Assembly: GCF_001742225.1 (NCBI RefSeq)
Contig: NZ_CP017077.1
Span: 248,001 to 312,000 of the forward strand
Reading direction: 5' to 3'
DNA length: 64,000 nt
From: Novosphingobium resinovorum
GTDB taxonomy: Bacteria; Pseudomonadota; Alphaproteobacteria; Sphingomonadales; Sphingomonadaceae
Shown: piece after piece, positions 17,277 to 27,893 of the stretch
Layout: each line of letters opens with the position of its first letter
How positions within the stretch are numbered: position 1 is the stretch's first letter
Translations under genes and position numbers: made by a program
The notes under the pieces: generated by a model
Told to the model about the DNA's origin: nothing
Database searches by the model: none
Seen by the model: the letters and a program-made list of their open reading frames with translations, nothing else

Positions 17277-18416
17277 GTGAAAGCTGTCGTGTACAACGGG
17301 CCCAAAGATGTTTCTGTGAATACCATCGATGATCCCAAGATCGAAAAGCAGACCGATGTTATCATCCGGCTGACCACGACCAATATCTGCGGGTCGGACC
17401 TTCACATGTACGAGGGCCGTACCAGCTTTGAGAAGGGCAGGGTCTTCGGTCACGAAAACCTTGGCGAGGTCATCGAAGTCGGCGCTGCCGTAGATCGTAT
17501 CAAGAAGGGCGATCGCGTGTGCATGCCGTTCAACGTCGGTTGCGGTTTCTGCGAAAATTGCGAACGCGGTTTGACGGGTTTTTGCCTCACGACCAACCCT
17601 GGAACCGCCGGCGCAGCGTATGGATTTGCCGAGATGGGTCCGTGGCAAGGTGGTCAGGCCGAGTTGATGCGCGTTCCTTATGCGGACTTCAATTGTCTTA
17701 AGCTGCCTGAGGACGCTGAGGAGAAGGAGGATGACTATGTCATGCTCTCCGACATCTTCCCCACCGGTTGGCATGGCGTCGAACTGTCAGGTTTCCTGCC
17801 TGGCGAAAGCATCGCGATCTACGGCGCCGGTCCGGTCGGTTTGATGGCCGCGCACTCAGCCGAAATCCGCGGTGCCTCTCAGATCTTCGTGGTCGATTCT
17901 CACGATGACCGCCTGAAACTGGCCGAGGCGATAGGCGCTATTCCGATCGACATGCGCAAGGGCGATCCCGCCCAGCAGATCCTTGACGCGACCGGCGGCC
18001 TCGGGACTGACCGGGGGGTCGAGGCGGTCGGGTATCAGTGTTGCGATCGCCACGGCAAGGAACGCAGCAATTACACGATGAACTGCCTCGTCAAAAGCAC
18101 GAAGGCCACTGGCGGAATCGGCGTCGTCGGCGTGTTCGTTCCGGAAGACCCGAACGCGCCCGACGATCTTCAGAAGGAAGGCAAGATGGCGTTCGACTTT
18201 GGCAACTTCTGGTTCAAGGGCCAGAAGATCGGCACCGGCCAGTGCAATGTAAAGCACTACAACCGGCGATTGATGAAGCTTATCGAGCAAGGCCGGGGCA
18301 ATCCTGCCCAAATCATCTCGCACCGACTGCCGCTTGATCAGGCACCAGACGCCTACAAGCATTTCGACGAGCGCGATGCTGGTTGGACGAAGGTCGTGCT
18401 CAAGCCGGGCACCTGA
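17277..18416 (+). CDS. fdhA: Glutathione-independent formaldehyde dehydrogenase (zinc MDR)
   Basis: A 379-residue zinc-dependent medium-chain dehydrogenase. The catalytic zinc site has NICGSDLHMYEGRT and GHENLGEV. The structural zinc loop is CGFCENCERGLTGFC, and the NAD motif IAIYGAGPVGLMAAH. The extra segments DDYVMLSDIFPTGWHG and NYTMNCLVKSTKATGG are typical of the Pseudomonas putida-type enzyme that oxidises formaldehyde to formate with tightly bound NAD. It lies 31 bases before a PfpI gene. It can also act as an aldehyde dismutase in relatives. A glutathione-dependent counterpart is at 22330-23439. Confidence 0.9.
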   Translation: MKAVVYNGPKDVSVNTIDDPKIEKQTDVIIRLTTTNICGSDLHMYEGRTSFEKGRVFGHENLGEVIEVGAAVDRIKKGDRVCMPFNVGCGFCENCERGLTGFCLTTNPGTAGAAYGFAEMGPWQGGQAELMRVPYADFNCLKLPEDAEEKEDDYVMLSDIFPTGWHGVELSGFLPGESIAIYGAGPVGLMAAHSAEIRGASQIFVVDSHDDRLKLAEAIGAIPIDMRKGDPAQQILDATGGLGTDRGVEAVGYQCCDRHGKERSNYTMNCLVKSTKATGGIGVVGVFVPEDPNAPDDLQKEGKMAFDFGNFWFKGQKIGTGQCNVKHYNRRLMKLIEQGRGNPAQIISHRLPLDQAPDAYKHFDERDAGWTKVVLKPGT

Positions 18417-18447
18417 CCTTAGTCTTCGACGGAATAGGAAATAAATT

Positions 18448-19017
18448 ATGACTTTGGGAGGCAAATCAGTTGCCATTCTGATCGCACCCCGCGGGACGGA
18501 AGAACCAGAATTCTCGAAGCCCAAGCAAGCTGTCGAGGACGCTGGTGGCAAAGTGACCGTGGTCAGTTTTGAACCGGGCAAGGCTCGCACAGTCAATAGC
18601 GATCTTGACGAGGGCGGCAGCTATACTATCGACAAGACGTTTTCCGAGGTCAAAGCCGACGATTTCGACGGACTTGTTGTGCCCGGGGGGACTGTCGGTG
18701 CCGACAAGCTGCGCGGCAGCGTCGAGGCAATTGCTTTCATCCGGGCTTTCTTCGATCAGAAAAAACCTGTTGCGGCTATATGCCATGCACCCTGGACATT
18801 GATCGAGGCGGGCGTGCTTGAGGGTCGCACCTTGACGTCCTACCCGACGCTGAAGGTCGATATCGAGAACGCCGGCGGTGCATGGACCAATGAGGAAGTC
18901 GTGGTCGACAACGGCCTTGTTACCAGCCGCGATCCCAATGATTTGCCCGCCTTCTGTGCCAAACTCGTTGAGGAAATCGCAGAAGGCGTGGGCGCAGCGC
19001 TCGCAGCAGGGAATTAA
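18448..19017 (+). CDS. PfpI-type DJ-1 superfamily protein
   Basis: A 189-residue type 1 glutamine-amidotransferase-like protein of the PfpI/YhbO class. SVAILIAPRGTEEPEFSKPK carries the Glu that supports the nucleophile, DGLVVPGGTVGADKLR the loop, and PVAAICHAPWTLIEAGVLEG the nucleophilic Cys (about residue 112) with the adjacent His. Members form hexamers and have deglycase or protease-like activity claimed against glycated proteins. It follows the formaldehyde dehydrogenase closely and probably shares its transcript, which suggests a joint carbonyl-stress role. Confidence 0.9.
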   Translation: MTLGGKSVAILIAPRGTEEPEFSKPKQAVEDAGGKVTVVSFEPGKARTVNSDLDEGGSYTIDKTFSEVKADDFDGLVVPGGTVGADKLRGSVEAIAFIRAFFDQKKPVAAICHAPWTLIEAGVLEGRTLTSYPTLKVDIENAGGAWTNEEVVVDNGLVTSRDPNDLPAFCAKLVEEIAEGVGAALAAGN

Positions 19018-19079
19018 GACGGGGCGTTTCGACGAACCATGTGAGGGCCCTCTCCTTGGAGAAGGTCCGCACAAAGCAA

Positions 19080-19116
19080 GCGTGGCGGATGGCCATCGAT
19101 TGGCTGTCCGCCACGC
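19080..19116. terminator. Long hairpin after the PfpI gene
   Basis: GCGTGGCGGA (19080-19089) pairs perfectly with TCCGCCACGC (19107-19116), and the stem can extend inward with wobble pairs. It lies 63 bases after the PfpI stop and before the convergent uvrA-like gene. No T tract follows, so termination is inferred from position. Confidence 0.5.
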
Positions 19117-19273
19117 CGCGTATCACACGAACACGGCGCACCTGACGGGCGCTCAAACCCTAAGCCGCGTCAACCGCGGTGACACATCGCCGGCTCCCGC
19201 TTACAGATTCGAGCCATTCCAACGTGTGGGTGAGATACACCTGATCGAACGTGCGTTCGGCCAGATTTACGCC

Positions 19274-21934
19274 CTACAGCGCCGCCTTGAGATAGCGGGC
19301 GGTGAGACTGCCTTCCGCTTCCGCAACAACGCCAGGGACACCGCTGGCAACGATACGGCCTCCATCTTCCCCGGCCCCCGGTCCCAGGTCGATGATCCAG
19401 TCCGCCTGTGTGATGGCGCGCATGTCATGTTCGACGACTACGACGGTATTGCCGGCGTCTACGAGGCCCTGCAGGTGTTGCATCAGCCGGTCGCCATCGG
19501 AGGGGTGAAGCCCCGAAGTTGGCTCGTCGAGGATGTAGATCGTGTTGCCGCGTTGAGCGCGTTGCAGTTCAGTCACCAGCTTGATGCGCTGCGCCTCCCC
19601 GCCAGACAGCTCGGTCGCCGGCTGACCGAGCCTCAGATAGCCAAGACCGATTTCCCGCAACACGTCGAGGGAGCGCATCACAGATGCCTCGCCAGCGAAG
19701 AAATCGCACGCATCGTCGACCGTCAGTTCGAGCACCTGGGCGATATTGCGCCCGTTCCATTCGACTTCGAGCGTTTGCGAGTTGTAGCGAGAGCCATGAC
19801 AGGTCGAGCACGGGGCAAAAACGCTCGGCAGGAACAGCAGCTCCACCATGACGTATCCCTCGCCCTCGCACACAGGGCATCGGCCTTGCGCGACGTTGAA
19901 CGAGAACCTTCCCGGGCTGTAATGCCGCCGGCGGGCGAGCGGCGTATCAGCGAAGATCCGTCGCACATGGTCGAACATGCCGCTGTAGGTGGATAGGTTC
20001 GAGCGCGGCGTGCGGCCGATCGGTTTCTGATCGACCCGCACCAGCCTGCGAACATGCTCCATGCCTGCGACAATGCGTCCTTCAGTGTCGTTCTGCGCAA
20101 CATCGAGCAGCGGATCGATATCCTCCTCCTCGGCCACGGGGGAGCCGCCGAGGTGTTCCGTAACGAGCTCGGGCAGCGCCTGACTGACAAGACTGGATTT
20201 GCCCGATCCCGAAACGCCGGTGACAGCGGTGAAGCAGCCGATGGGAAACTCGACGTCGAGACCATGGAGATTGTTCCGCCTGATCCCTTCCAGGCGTAGC
20301 CATGCCTTGGGATCGCGCGGTGTGCGCTCACTGCGGAGCGGCTCTGCGAACAGGTAGCGGCGGGTGATCGAAGTCTCGACGTCGGCAAGCCCCTCTATCG
20401 GCCCGCTGTAGAGGACTTCACCGCCCTTTTCCCCGGCTCCTGGCCCAACATCGACGAGCCATTCCGCGCGGCGGATCACGTCGAGATCATGTTCGACGAC
20501 GAACAGGGAGTTGCCCGCAGCCTTGAGACGCTCGAGGATGGTGAGCAAGGCTTCGCCATCTGCCGGGTGCAACCCTGCCGAAGGCTCGTCAAGCACATAG
20601 ACCACGCCGAAAAGCTGTGACGACAATTGCGTGGCAAGCCGCAAGCGCTGCAGCTCTCCGGAGGAGAGCGTCGGCGTGCTGCGGTCGAGCGAAATGTAGC
20701 CAAGGCCAAGATCGATCAGCGGCTCTAGCCGCTCGATCAATTCGCAGGCAAGGCGTTGGGCGGCGATCCGCTTCTCGTCGGAGAGATTGGGCGTGCGGCG
20801 TACGTCGGGAGCGCTCTTGTGCGCAGAGCCGCCCGCCGCCACCCGTTGTTCGACCGCTGCATCGCGGGCCGCTTTTTCCAGAACATGGCCCTTTGAGGGG
20901 GCGGAGACCGCCCCATACGCGCCATGCGCGACGGGCATCAGCAAGTCCTTCAGCTTGAGCACCGTCAGGTCGCCGAACTCGGCAATGTCGAGGCCGGCGA
21001 ATTTGACCGACAGGGCTTCGCGCTTCAGGCGCTTGCCGTCGCAGGTCGGGCAATCGCGGCCGATGATATATTGCGAGACGCGCTTCTTCATCAGCGCGCT
21101 TTTCGTGTTGGCGAAGGTTTCCAGCACATAGCGGCGCGCGCCGGTGAAGGTGCCCTGGTAGCTCGGCTCCATGCGGCGCTTGAGCGCCGTCCGGGTCTGT
21201 TCGGGCGTCAGGCCCGCATAGACCGGCACCGTCGGCGCCTCTTCAGTGAAGAGGATCCAGTCGCGATCCTTTTTCGGCAGGTCGCGCCACGGCGTATCGA
21301 CGTCATAGCCGAGCGAAACGAGGATATCGCGCAGGTTCTGCCCATGCCAGGCGGTCGGCCAGGCGGCGATCGCCCGGTCGCGAATGGTGAGGCTGTCGTC
21401 AGGAACCATCGTCTCTTCGGTCGCGTCATATACGCGGCCGATGCCGTGGCAGGTCGCGCATGCCCCCGCGACCGTGTTGGGGGAGAAATCCTCCGCATAG
21501 AGCATGGGTTGATGGCGCGGATATTCGCCGACGCGCGAATAGAGCATCCGCACCAGGCTGGAGAGCGTCGTCACGCTGCCGACCGAGGATCGCGCGTTGG
21601 CCGAGCCGCGCTGCTGCTGCAACGCGACCGCAGGCGGCAAACCGTCGATCGCGTCGACCTCCGGCACGCCGACCTGGTCGATCAGGCGACGGGCATAGGG
21701 CGCAACCGATTCCAGATAACGCCGCTGGGCTTCGGCATAAAGGGTGCCGAACGCGAGCGATGACTTGCCCGAGCCCGATATGCCGGTGAACACCACGAAG
21801 GCGTCGCGCGGTACATCGACGTCAATATTTTTGAGGTTATTCTGGCGCGCGCCGCGAACCTGCACGCAAGCGGGCGGCCCCGTATGCCCATGATCGGTGG
21901 CCGGCGTCGTCGCGTGAATATCCTTGCTCTTCAA
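19274..21934 (-). CDS. UvrA-family ABC ATPase (UvrA paralogue, class II-like)
   Basis: An 886-residue protein with two ABC modules. Walker A motifs are GISGSGKSS near residue 52 and GVSGSGKSS in the second half. Signature motifs [12 protein letters not shown] and [12 protein letters not shown] are present, as are zinc-finger CxxC pairs ([24 protein letters not shown]). At 886 residues it is shorter than housekeeping UvrA (about 940-970) and lacks part of the UvrB-binding region, as UvrA2-type paralogues do. Such proteins load on damaged or drug-bound DNA. The gene stands alone, with its own upstream region at 21935-22329. Confidence 0.85.
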   Translation of the reverse strand: MKSKDIHATTPATDHGHTGPPACVQVRGARQNNLKNIDVDVPRDAFVVFTGISGSGKSSLAFGTLYAEAQRRYLESVAPYARRLIDQVGVPEVDAIDGLPPAVALQQQRGSANARSSVGSVTTLSSLVRMLYSRVGEYPRHQPMLYAEDFSPNTVAGACATCHGIGRVYDATEETMVPDDSLTIRDRAIAAWPTAWHGQNLRDILVSLGYDVDTPWRDLPKKDRDWILFTEEAPTVPVYAGLTPEQTRTALKRRMEPSYQGTFTGARRYVLETFANTKSALMKKRVSQYIIGRDCPTCDGKRLKREALSVKFAGLDIAEFGDLTVLKLKDLLMPVAHGAYGAVSAPSKGHVLEKAARDAAVEQRVAAGGSAHKSAPDVRRTPNLSDEKRIAAQRLACELIERLEPLIDLGLGYISLDRSTPTLSSGELQRLRLATQLSSQLFGVVYVLDEPSAGLHPADGEALLTILERLKAAGNSLFVVEHDLDVIRRAEWLVDVGPGAGEKGGEVLYSGPIEGLADVETSITRRYLFAEPLRSERTPRDPKAWLRLEGIRRNNLHGLDVEFPIGCFTAVTGVSGSGKSSLVSQALPELVTEHLGGSPVAEEEDIDPLLDVAQNDTEGRIVAGMEHVRRLVRVDQKPIGRTPRSNLSTYSGMFDHVRRIFADTPLARRRHYSPGRFSFNVAQGRCPVCEGEGYVMVELLFLPSVFAPCSTCHGSRYNSQTLEVEWNGRNIAQVLELTVDDACDFFAGEASVMRSLDVLREIGLGYLRLGQPATELSGGEAQRIKLVTELQRAQRGNTIYILDEPTSGLHPSDGDRLMQHLQGLVDAGNTVVVVEHDMRAITQADWIIDLGPGAGEDGGRIVASGVPGVVAEAEGSLTARYLKAAL

Positions 21935-22329
21935 TTCAGTCTTCCTGGCCTATACGCCCGTGCGGCCCGTGGTTCATCACAAGCCGGGTAACAGATGAAT
22001 GCATTTCCGACTCAATACATCCAACGGCCAGGCTGGCCCGATGTTCGGCACCGTTGAAATATTTTTCCAGCATTATACAAAGGTTACGACAAAACCATTT
22101 TTCCCGTTGGGTCGCGCGGCAAGGCCACACACACTCCGCTGGTAAGCGCCTGGGCCAGGCGGCCCTGGTCCGTGCCGCTATCGGCATGTAAACTCCGCAC
22201 TTCGGCGCTTGCTACCGCATCGCGGCGCGTTGCCCATTTGCCAGAGCGCGCGTCATCATGGCCGGGGTCGGGCCATGATGACGGCCGAGTTGTCGATCCG
22301 AGCGCCTCGCGCCGCTTCGGATCGGCGGG
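21935..22329. other. Intergenic region between the uvrA-like gene and adhC
   Basis: No gene is supported. The right part contains the 3' end region of adhC, with an inverted GGCCATGATG/CATCATGGCC pair at about 22255-22281 that can form a strong hairpin (CATCATGGCC ggggtc GGGCCATGATG) and probably terminates adhC. The left part should hold the promoter of the uvrA-like gene. Confidence 0.5.
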
Positions 22330-23490
<1,161 letters not shown>

Positions 23491-23515
23491 TCAGCGCAAA
23501 TTCGTCGACATTATC

Positions 23516-23556
23516 ATACTGGCAGGGAGTATCCTAATCATACTCCCTAGCAGTAT
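23516..23556. promoter_or_regulatory. FrmR-type operator palindrome upstream of adhC
   Basis: Arms ATACTGGCAGGGAGTAT (23516-23532) and ATACTCCCTAGCAGTAT (23540-23556) are inverted repeats matching at 15 of 17 positions around a 7-base spacer. Each arm holds a G/C run flanked by AT-rich ATACT/AGTAT ends, the general design of CsoR/RcnR/FrmR operators. It lies about 80-115 bases before adhC. The same ATACT-plus-G-run pattern recurs before frmR, which supports a shared regulator. Confidence 0.75.
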
Positions 23557-23654
23557 ACAAGAGGTGTCCTAACGAGGATCTCGAACCAGAGAAGGCAGTA
23601 GGGGCTGGCTTCTAAGTGCGGGAGAATACGGGCAAGAAAATGAGCCTGAAATTG

Positions 23655-23945
23655 TCATTTAAGATAAGTACGCAGAATCTTCATTACGCCCTCCACGCCG
23701 TCATCGTGATCGCCACCTGTGCCTCCGACGGCCCGATCTGCGCCCGCACCGAATGTTTCCCTGAGATGACTCTGCATCACTTCTGCCATCAGTCCATTTG
23801 TTGCACCACGCATGGCGACAATTTGCTGCAGCAGGGGAGCGCAATCGGCCCCCGCTTCGATCGCGCGTTCCAGAGCGTCCGCCTGACCCTTGATACGCCG
23901 CAAGCGTGTGATGGCTCGCTTCTTGTCCTCTGATGAATGTGGCAT
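23655..23945 (-). CDS. frmR: FrmR formaldehyde-responsive repressor (CsoR/RcnR family)
   Basis: A 96-residue all-helical repressor starting MPHSSEDKKRAITRLRRIKG. Cys35 (ADCAPLLQQI) and His60 (EVMQSHLRETF) are at the positions used by FrmR, where formaldehyde links Cys35 to the N-terminal Pro2 of the neighbouring subunit; Pro2 is present here. This argues for a formaldehyde sensor rather than a metal sensor. I chose ATG 23945 over the ORF start at 23966 because the Pro2 chemistry needs this N-terminus. It probably represses itself and adhC. Confidence 0.9.
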   Translation of the reverse strand: MPHSSEDKKRAITRLRRIKGQADALERAIEAGADCAPLLQQIVAMRGATNGLMAEVMQSHLRETFGAGADRAVGGTGGDHDDGVEGVMKILRTYLK

Positions 23946-23971
23946 CGCGTTTTCCCGAGAAATCACTCCAT

Positions 23972-23991
23972 CATACTATACAGGGGGGGAG
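23972..23991. promoter_or_regulatory. Second FrmR-type operator, before frmR
   Basis: CATACTATACAGGGGGGGAG (23972-23991) combines the ATACT half with a seven-G run, as in the operator before adhC and in enterobacterial FrmR sites. It is 27-46 bases upstream of the frmR ATG, the right place for autorepression. Confidence 0.65.
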
Positions 23992-24147
23992 TTTCAATCC
24001 TGCACCGAGCCGGGCGTTTTTCTAATCGGGCGAGGTTCCGGTCATGCTCTCAAGCCTGCGCCACGAGCAGCCTTGGCATGGGCGCCGAGGGGCCGATCCT
24101 CTGTCGGGGAAGGGGGGAGCGATCGCTCACTCCCCCCGGTATGCCGG

Positions 24148-24735
24148 TCAGACCGTAACGACGACCTTGCCGATCTGGTCGTTCGATTCGAGGAAGCGGT
24201 GAGCGTCCTGGATGGCGTCGAGCGGGAAAGTGCGCGCGATCCGCGGCTTGAGCGCGCCCGATTCCAGACCCGCCACGATGAACGCCTTGGCGCGATCGAG
24301 GGCGGCATCGTCCGAGACGATCTCGCTGTAGAGATACCCCTTGAGCGTGAGGCTCTTGCCCAGCACGGAGAACAACGGGAACGGCGTCGGTTCGCCGCTG
24401 AGCGCGCCATATTCGAGCAGGATGCCGCCGCGTGCCATGCTCTCGGTCAGCGGCTCGAACGACGGGCCTCCGACCGGATCGAGCACCACGCGCGCACCCT
24501 GACCATCGGTTATCTCCATCACCCTCGCTACCAGATCCTCTTCTCCGGTCGCGACGACATGATGTGCACCGGCATCGATCAGGGCCTGGCGCTTGGCGCC
24601 GGTACGCGTCGTCGCGATTACCGTCGCGCCGACCATCCGCGCAATCTGGAAGGCAGCAAGGCCGACGCTGCTGGAGGCAGCAGTGACGATGACGAAATCG
24701 CCCTCGCCGAGTTCGGTCGGACCGCACAGGTCGAG
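24148..24735 (-). pseudogene. Zinc-type alcohol dehydrogenase/quinone oxidoreductase, N-terminus lost
   Basis: The readable part starts at about LGEGDFVIVTAASSSVGLAA and includes the NADP-binding Rossmann half, RVVLDPVGGPSFEPLTESMA, LEYGALSGEPTPFPLF, and a normal C-terminus DQIGKVVVTV. It lacks about 135 residues at the N-terminus that should form the catalytic GroES-like domain. Upstream the frame runs into DNA that on the other strand encodes an ankyrin fragment. The truncation therefore lies at about 24705-24735. Confidence 0.75.
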
Positions 24736-24850
24736 ATGCTGCTGAAAGCGGGCGCGGACCCTCATATCATGGACGCTTCGGGTCGCACCGCCGCGTCCGT
24801 GGCAAAAGCACAGGGCAATGCAAGCGTCGCTGAAAGGCTCAACGGGCCAC
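24705..24850 (+). pseudogene. Ankyrin-repeat protein, C-terminal fragment
   Basis: The + frame reads FGRTAQVEMLLKAGADPHIM, then DASGRTAASVAKAQGN and ASVAERL, which is one ankyrin repeat and the end of the next. Sequence before it belongs to the truncated oxidoreductase and sequence after it to the Tn3 remnant. It is an orphan slice of about 45 codons, left by recombination at both sides. Confidence 0.55.
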
Positions 24851-24854
24851 TTGT

Positions 24855-25477
24855 TCCGCGATGCGCGGCCAGGGCCGACCATAGCCCCGATGGCCGCGCA
24901 AGCCATTGATGAACAGCTCATCGCTAGCCACTGGGAAGACATCGTCCGCCTCGCAACATCTATCCGGACCGGAGTCACGAGTGCCTCCACCATGCTCGAG
25001 CGCCTTGGTTCATATCCGCGCGCCAACGGCCTGGCGCTGGCGCTACGCGAGATAGGCCGGGTTGAACGGACGCTTTTCACCCTAGACTGGATCGAAAAGC
25101 CGGAAGAACGGCGCCGTGCTACGCGCGAACTGAACAAGGGCGAGGCGCAGAACGCCCTCAAGCGCGCGATCTTCTTTCACCGCACCGGCCGGATACGCGA
25201 CCATGGGCTACAGGCTCAAGGACACCGAGCGTCCGCGCTCAATCTGGTGGCTGGAGCCATTGTCCTCTGGAACACGACCTACCTCGAGGCGGTGCTTCGC
25301 CATATGGAGCAGCAAGGAAAGGAGATCCCGGCCGAATTTCTCCAACATCTGTCACCGCTGGGCTGGCAACACATCAATCTGACCGGCGATTACCTTTGGA
25401 CGGATCATGACTTAACGACCGGCACGCTACGGCCGCTGCGCCAAAAGATCGGCGCTACCGTGCCCCAAAAGGCTTAG
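24855..25477 (+). pseudogene. Tn3-family transposase, C-terminal fifth
   Basis: The frame carries the last part of a Tn3-type TnpA: IDEQLIASHWEDIVRLATSI, YPRANGLALALREIGRVERT, RRATRELNKGEAQNALKRAI, then NLVAGAIVLWNTTYLEAVLR and a normal C-terminal LSPLGWQHINLTGDYLW. About 200 of roughly 1000 residues remain. The final catalytic Glu region is present but the first two Asp are lost. The fragment ends just before a Tn3 terminal repeat, so this is the right end of a decayed transposon. Confidence 0.9.
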
Positions 25478-25510
25478 CGTATATCTGTGCCCGTTTTATG
25501 TGACGCCCCC
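25473..25510. repeat. Tn3-family terminal inverted repeat (right end)
   Basis: Read on the minus strand, 25510-25473 starts GGGGGCGTCACATAAAACGG and ends with TACGCTAAG, the GGGG...TAAG frame and 37-38 base length of Tn3 ends. It overlaps the last transposase codons. I saw no matching left end in the window. Confidence 0.8.
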
Positions 25511-26725
25511 AAAAAGGTGGACACGACATCGCCAAATCTCGCGCCCCCGACCGAAGTGCCCTTGAATCATGCATTGATCCTGCTGATCACCTCGCTACGC
25601 ACGGTAGAGCGCGTCGTCATCGATGCCGCATTGCTTGACGCCTTCCAGGCGGCAGCGTCCGAACATACGCTGGCGGCGCTCCGCTCGGATCTGAGCGCAT
25701 TCGATCTATGGTGCCGCCAGCACCGGCGCATTACCATCCCGGCACAACCCGAAGATGTTGCCGAGTATCTGAAGGCCCGGGCAGGGCAGGGGGGCAAGCC
25801 GGCATCACTGACGCGCTACAAAGCCTCGATCGCGCGGCTGCATCAACTGCTCGGACTTGCCGACCCGACCATCGCGCCGCTGGTTAAGTTGACCCTCGCG
25901 GCTATCCGCAGGGAGAAGGGCATCGCCCAACGCCAGGCGGCGCCGCTGCGCTTCAAGGGGGCTGTCTCGGACATCGAGCGCGATCCCGCCCGCGGGCTCA
26001 ACCTCCGGGCTTTGCTCGAGAGTTGCGGTGAGGACCCTGTCGGCTTGCGCGATCGGGCCATGCTCAGTCTCGCCTATGATACCGGTCTGCGGGCCAGCGA
26101 ACTGGTCGCGGTCGAGGTGGCGCACATCCTGCCGGTCACCGATCCGGATGCGGGGCTGCTCTCCATTGTGCGCAGCAAAGGCGACAGTGAAGGGGTGGGG
26201 GCCACCGCCTTCCTGTCGCCGCGCACCGTGCGTGTGGTGAAAGCTTGGCAGGTTGCGGCCGAGATCAGCGAGGGCGCGGTGTTCCGGCGGGTCTTCGTGC
26301 GCCGCTACAAGGCGAAGGCTCGCATACCCGGCCGAGACTTGGCGACCCTATCGGGGCGCGAAGCGTATCACTGGCGCAAGTCACTGCCGAAACCCGCCGT
26401 CCCGGCGCGCACCGAGTACAGCGTGGGGGAGGGGGCTTTGCATCCCGGCTCGATCGGCCCGATCTGGCGGGCTATCGTTCGGCGCGCCTTCCAGAACGGC
26501 GCGCTCCCGGATCTGACCCGCGACGATCTCGAATACTGGCTGGCCCGCATCAGCGGGCATTCGACCCGGGTCGGGCTCAATCAGGACCTGTTCGTGGCGG
26601 GCGAGGACCTCGCAGGGATCATGGATGCGCTGCGGTGGAAGTCGCCGCGCATGCCGCTCCTCTACAACCGCAATCTGGCAGCCGAACACGGCGCGGCAGG
26701 GCGGTTGATGCGCAAACTTGGCTGA
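25487..26725 (+). CDS. Tyrosine recombinase (phage-type integrase)
   Basis: A frame of up to 412 residues with an N-terminal SAM-like DNA-binding domain (LSAFDLWCRQHRRITIPAQP to LTRYKASIARLHQLL) and a catalytic domain. The catalytic residues are Arg in DTGLRASELVA, the His-Xaa-Xaa-Arg box in ISGHSTRVGLNQD, and a C-terminal Tyr in PLLYNRNLA. The annotated start lies inside the Tn3 terminal repeat, so the real start is probably internal, perhaps the TTG at 25563. Such integrases occur on sphingomonad plasmids and islands. No attachment site is evident. Confidence 0.8.
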   Translation: MPVLCDAPKKVDTTSPNLAPPTEVPLNHALILLITSLRTVERVVIDAALLDAFQAAASEHTLAALRSDLSAFDLWCRQHRRITIPAQPEDVAEYLKARAGQGGKPASLTRYKASIARLHQLLGLADPTIAPLVKLTLAAIRREKGIAQRQAAPLRFKGAVSDIERDPARGLNLRALLESCGEDPVGLRDRAMLSLAYDTGLRASELVAVEVAHILPVTDPDAGLLSIVRSKGDSEGVGATAFLSPRTVRVVKAWQVAAEISEGAVFRRVFVRRYKAKARIPGRDLATLSGREAYHWRKSLPKPAVPARTEYSVGEGALHPGSIGPIWRAIVRRAFQNGALPDLTRDDLEYWLARISGHSTRVGLNQDLFVAGEDLAGIMDALRWKSPRMPLLYNRNLAAEHGAAGRLMRKLG

Positions 26726-27016
26726 CCCATCTAGGGCGCGCGCCGATGCCGGGTGCGTTGCACCGGCATCAGCGGTTGCCCGTCAGGCCTGCGTACGCGT
26801 CGGTTCGGCGAAGCCGCTCGGCCGCTGCGAGCGCGACTTCTGCGCGTCCTGGCGGTCTACATACTTCTTGTAGGCGTAGCCACCGGCAACAGCCGCGACC
26901 AGGCCGAGCGGGCCCATGCGGCGCAGCACGGTCGGGGCGGCGAACCCGAGTAGCGTGCCCGCCGTGCCATTGACGCCGCGGACGTGTTCGGCCGCCTTGT
27001 TGCCCGCGATTGCGCC

Positions 27017-27024
27017 GATAAGTC
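27017..27024. repeat. IS66 target-site duplication, left copy
   Basis: GATAAGTC immediately precedes the IS66 left end GTAAGCGCG and is repeated exactly at 32216-32223. An 8-bp duplication is the IS66-family standard, so these are the element's true borders. Confidence 0.9.
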
Positions 27025-27103
27025 GTAAGCGCGAAATTCCGCGCACCTGTTCGGTTGAGTGACGCGGTGTGAAGGATGTGTCCACCAAGGAAGAGGTGGA
27101 CAC

Positions 27104-27556
27104 ATGGAGATGGCACCGGTGGGCTCCTATGGGCTCGAGGTTGTAAGGGTGACGAGTGACGGCCGGCGCTATTATGGTCGTGCGGGGAAGGTACGGTTGG
27201 TCGAGGCGTGCCTCGAGCCTGGCATATCGGTGGCGAGGCTTGCGCTGGAGCATGGTGTCAACGCCAACCAACTGCGCAAATGGGTCAGGAAGTATCAGGA
27301 GCGCCAGAGTGCGAACGGGCAGCGGAGCACGGGGCAGTTGCCGGATCCGTCGGCGTTTATCCGGGTGGAGACGTCTCCGGCGCCTGCGGAGCGACACACT
27401 GGTGGGATCGGGGTCCGGTCTGCGGGATTAGTACCGTCAGTGCGGCTGCAGGCGTCGATGCCAAATGGCGTATCGCTGACGCTGGAGGGGTGTGACGCGC
27501 AGTTGCTGGTGGTGATGATCGATGCGCTGGGGCATTGCCATGTTCCGGCTCGCTGA
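27104..27556 (+). CDS. tnpA: IS66-family TnpA
   Basis: A 150-residue accessory protein starting MEMAPVGSYGLEV. The helix-turn-helix lies in VRLVEACLEPGISVARLALE, then NANQLRKWVRKYQE, as in IS66 OrfA proteins. The C-terminal third is variable and ends in an ADALGHC-like stretch. It is needed with TnpB for IS66 movement, probably for end binding. The stop overlaps the tnpB start by 17 bases, giving translational coupling. The start ATG at 27104 follows AGGAAGAGGTGG. Confidence 0.85.
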   Translation: MEMAPVGSYGLEVVRVTSDGRRYYGRAGKVRLVEACLEPGISVARLALEHGVNANQLRKWVRKYQERQSANGQRSTGQLPDPSAFIRVETSPAPAERHTGGIGVRSAGLVPSVRLQASMPNGVSLTLEGCDAQLLVVMIDALGHCHVPAR

Positions 27557-27893
27557 AGATCTGCGCGTCTATCTCCACCGGGATCCGATCGACTTTCGCT
27601 GTGGGATCAACAGCCTTGCGATCCTGGTCGAGCAGTCGATGGGCCTCAATCCGTTCGAGCGCGCGGCGTTTGCCTTTTGCAACCGGCGCCGGACCCGGAT
27701 GAAGCTGCTGTTCTTTGACCGGTCGGGCTTTGTGTTGGTGCTCAAGGCGTTGACGGAGGACAAGTTCCGATGGCCCAAACGAGCGGAAACGGTGGTTGCG
27801 CTCACCGCGGAGCAATTGCGATGGCTGCTCGACGGGATCGATATTGACGCGATGGCCCCTCATCCGGTGCGGCAATATCAGTTTGTCGGTTGA
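27540..27893 (+). CDS. tnpB: IS66-family TnpB (IS66 Orf2)
   Basis: A 117-residue IS66 Orf2-like protein with the family signature RVYLHRDPIDFRCGINSLAI near the N-terminus, FCNRRRTRMKLLFFDRSGFV in the middle and RFRWPK-type sequence before the C-terminus. The exact biochemical role is unknown but it is required for transposition. The ATG (27540) is inside tnpA and the stop is near the tnpC start, so the three genes form one coupled operon. Confidence 0.95.
   Translation: MFRLAEDLRVYLHRDPIDFRCGINSLAILVEQSMGLNPFERAAFAFCNRRRTRMKLLFFDRSGFVLVLKALTEDKFRWPKRAETVVALTAEQLRWLLDGIDIDAMAPHPVRQYQFVG

Noticed and set aside
18878..19996. 372-residue + frame over the end of the uvrA-like gene
   Set aside because: It is antisense to the conserved second ABC module and has no family features.
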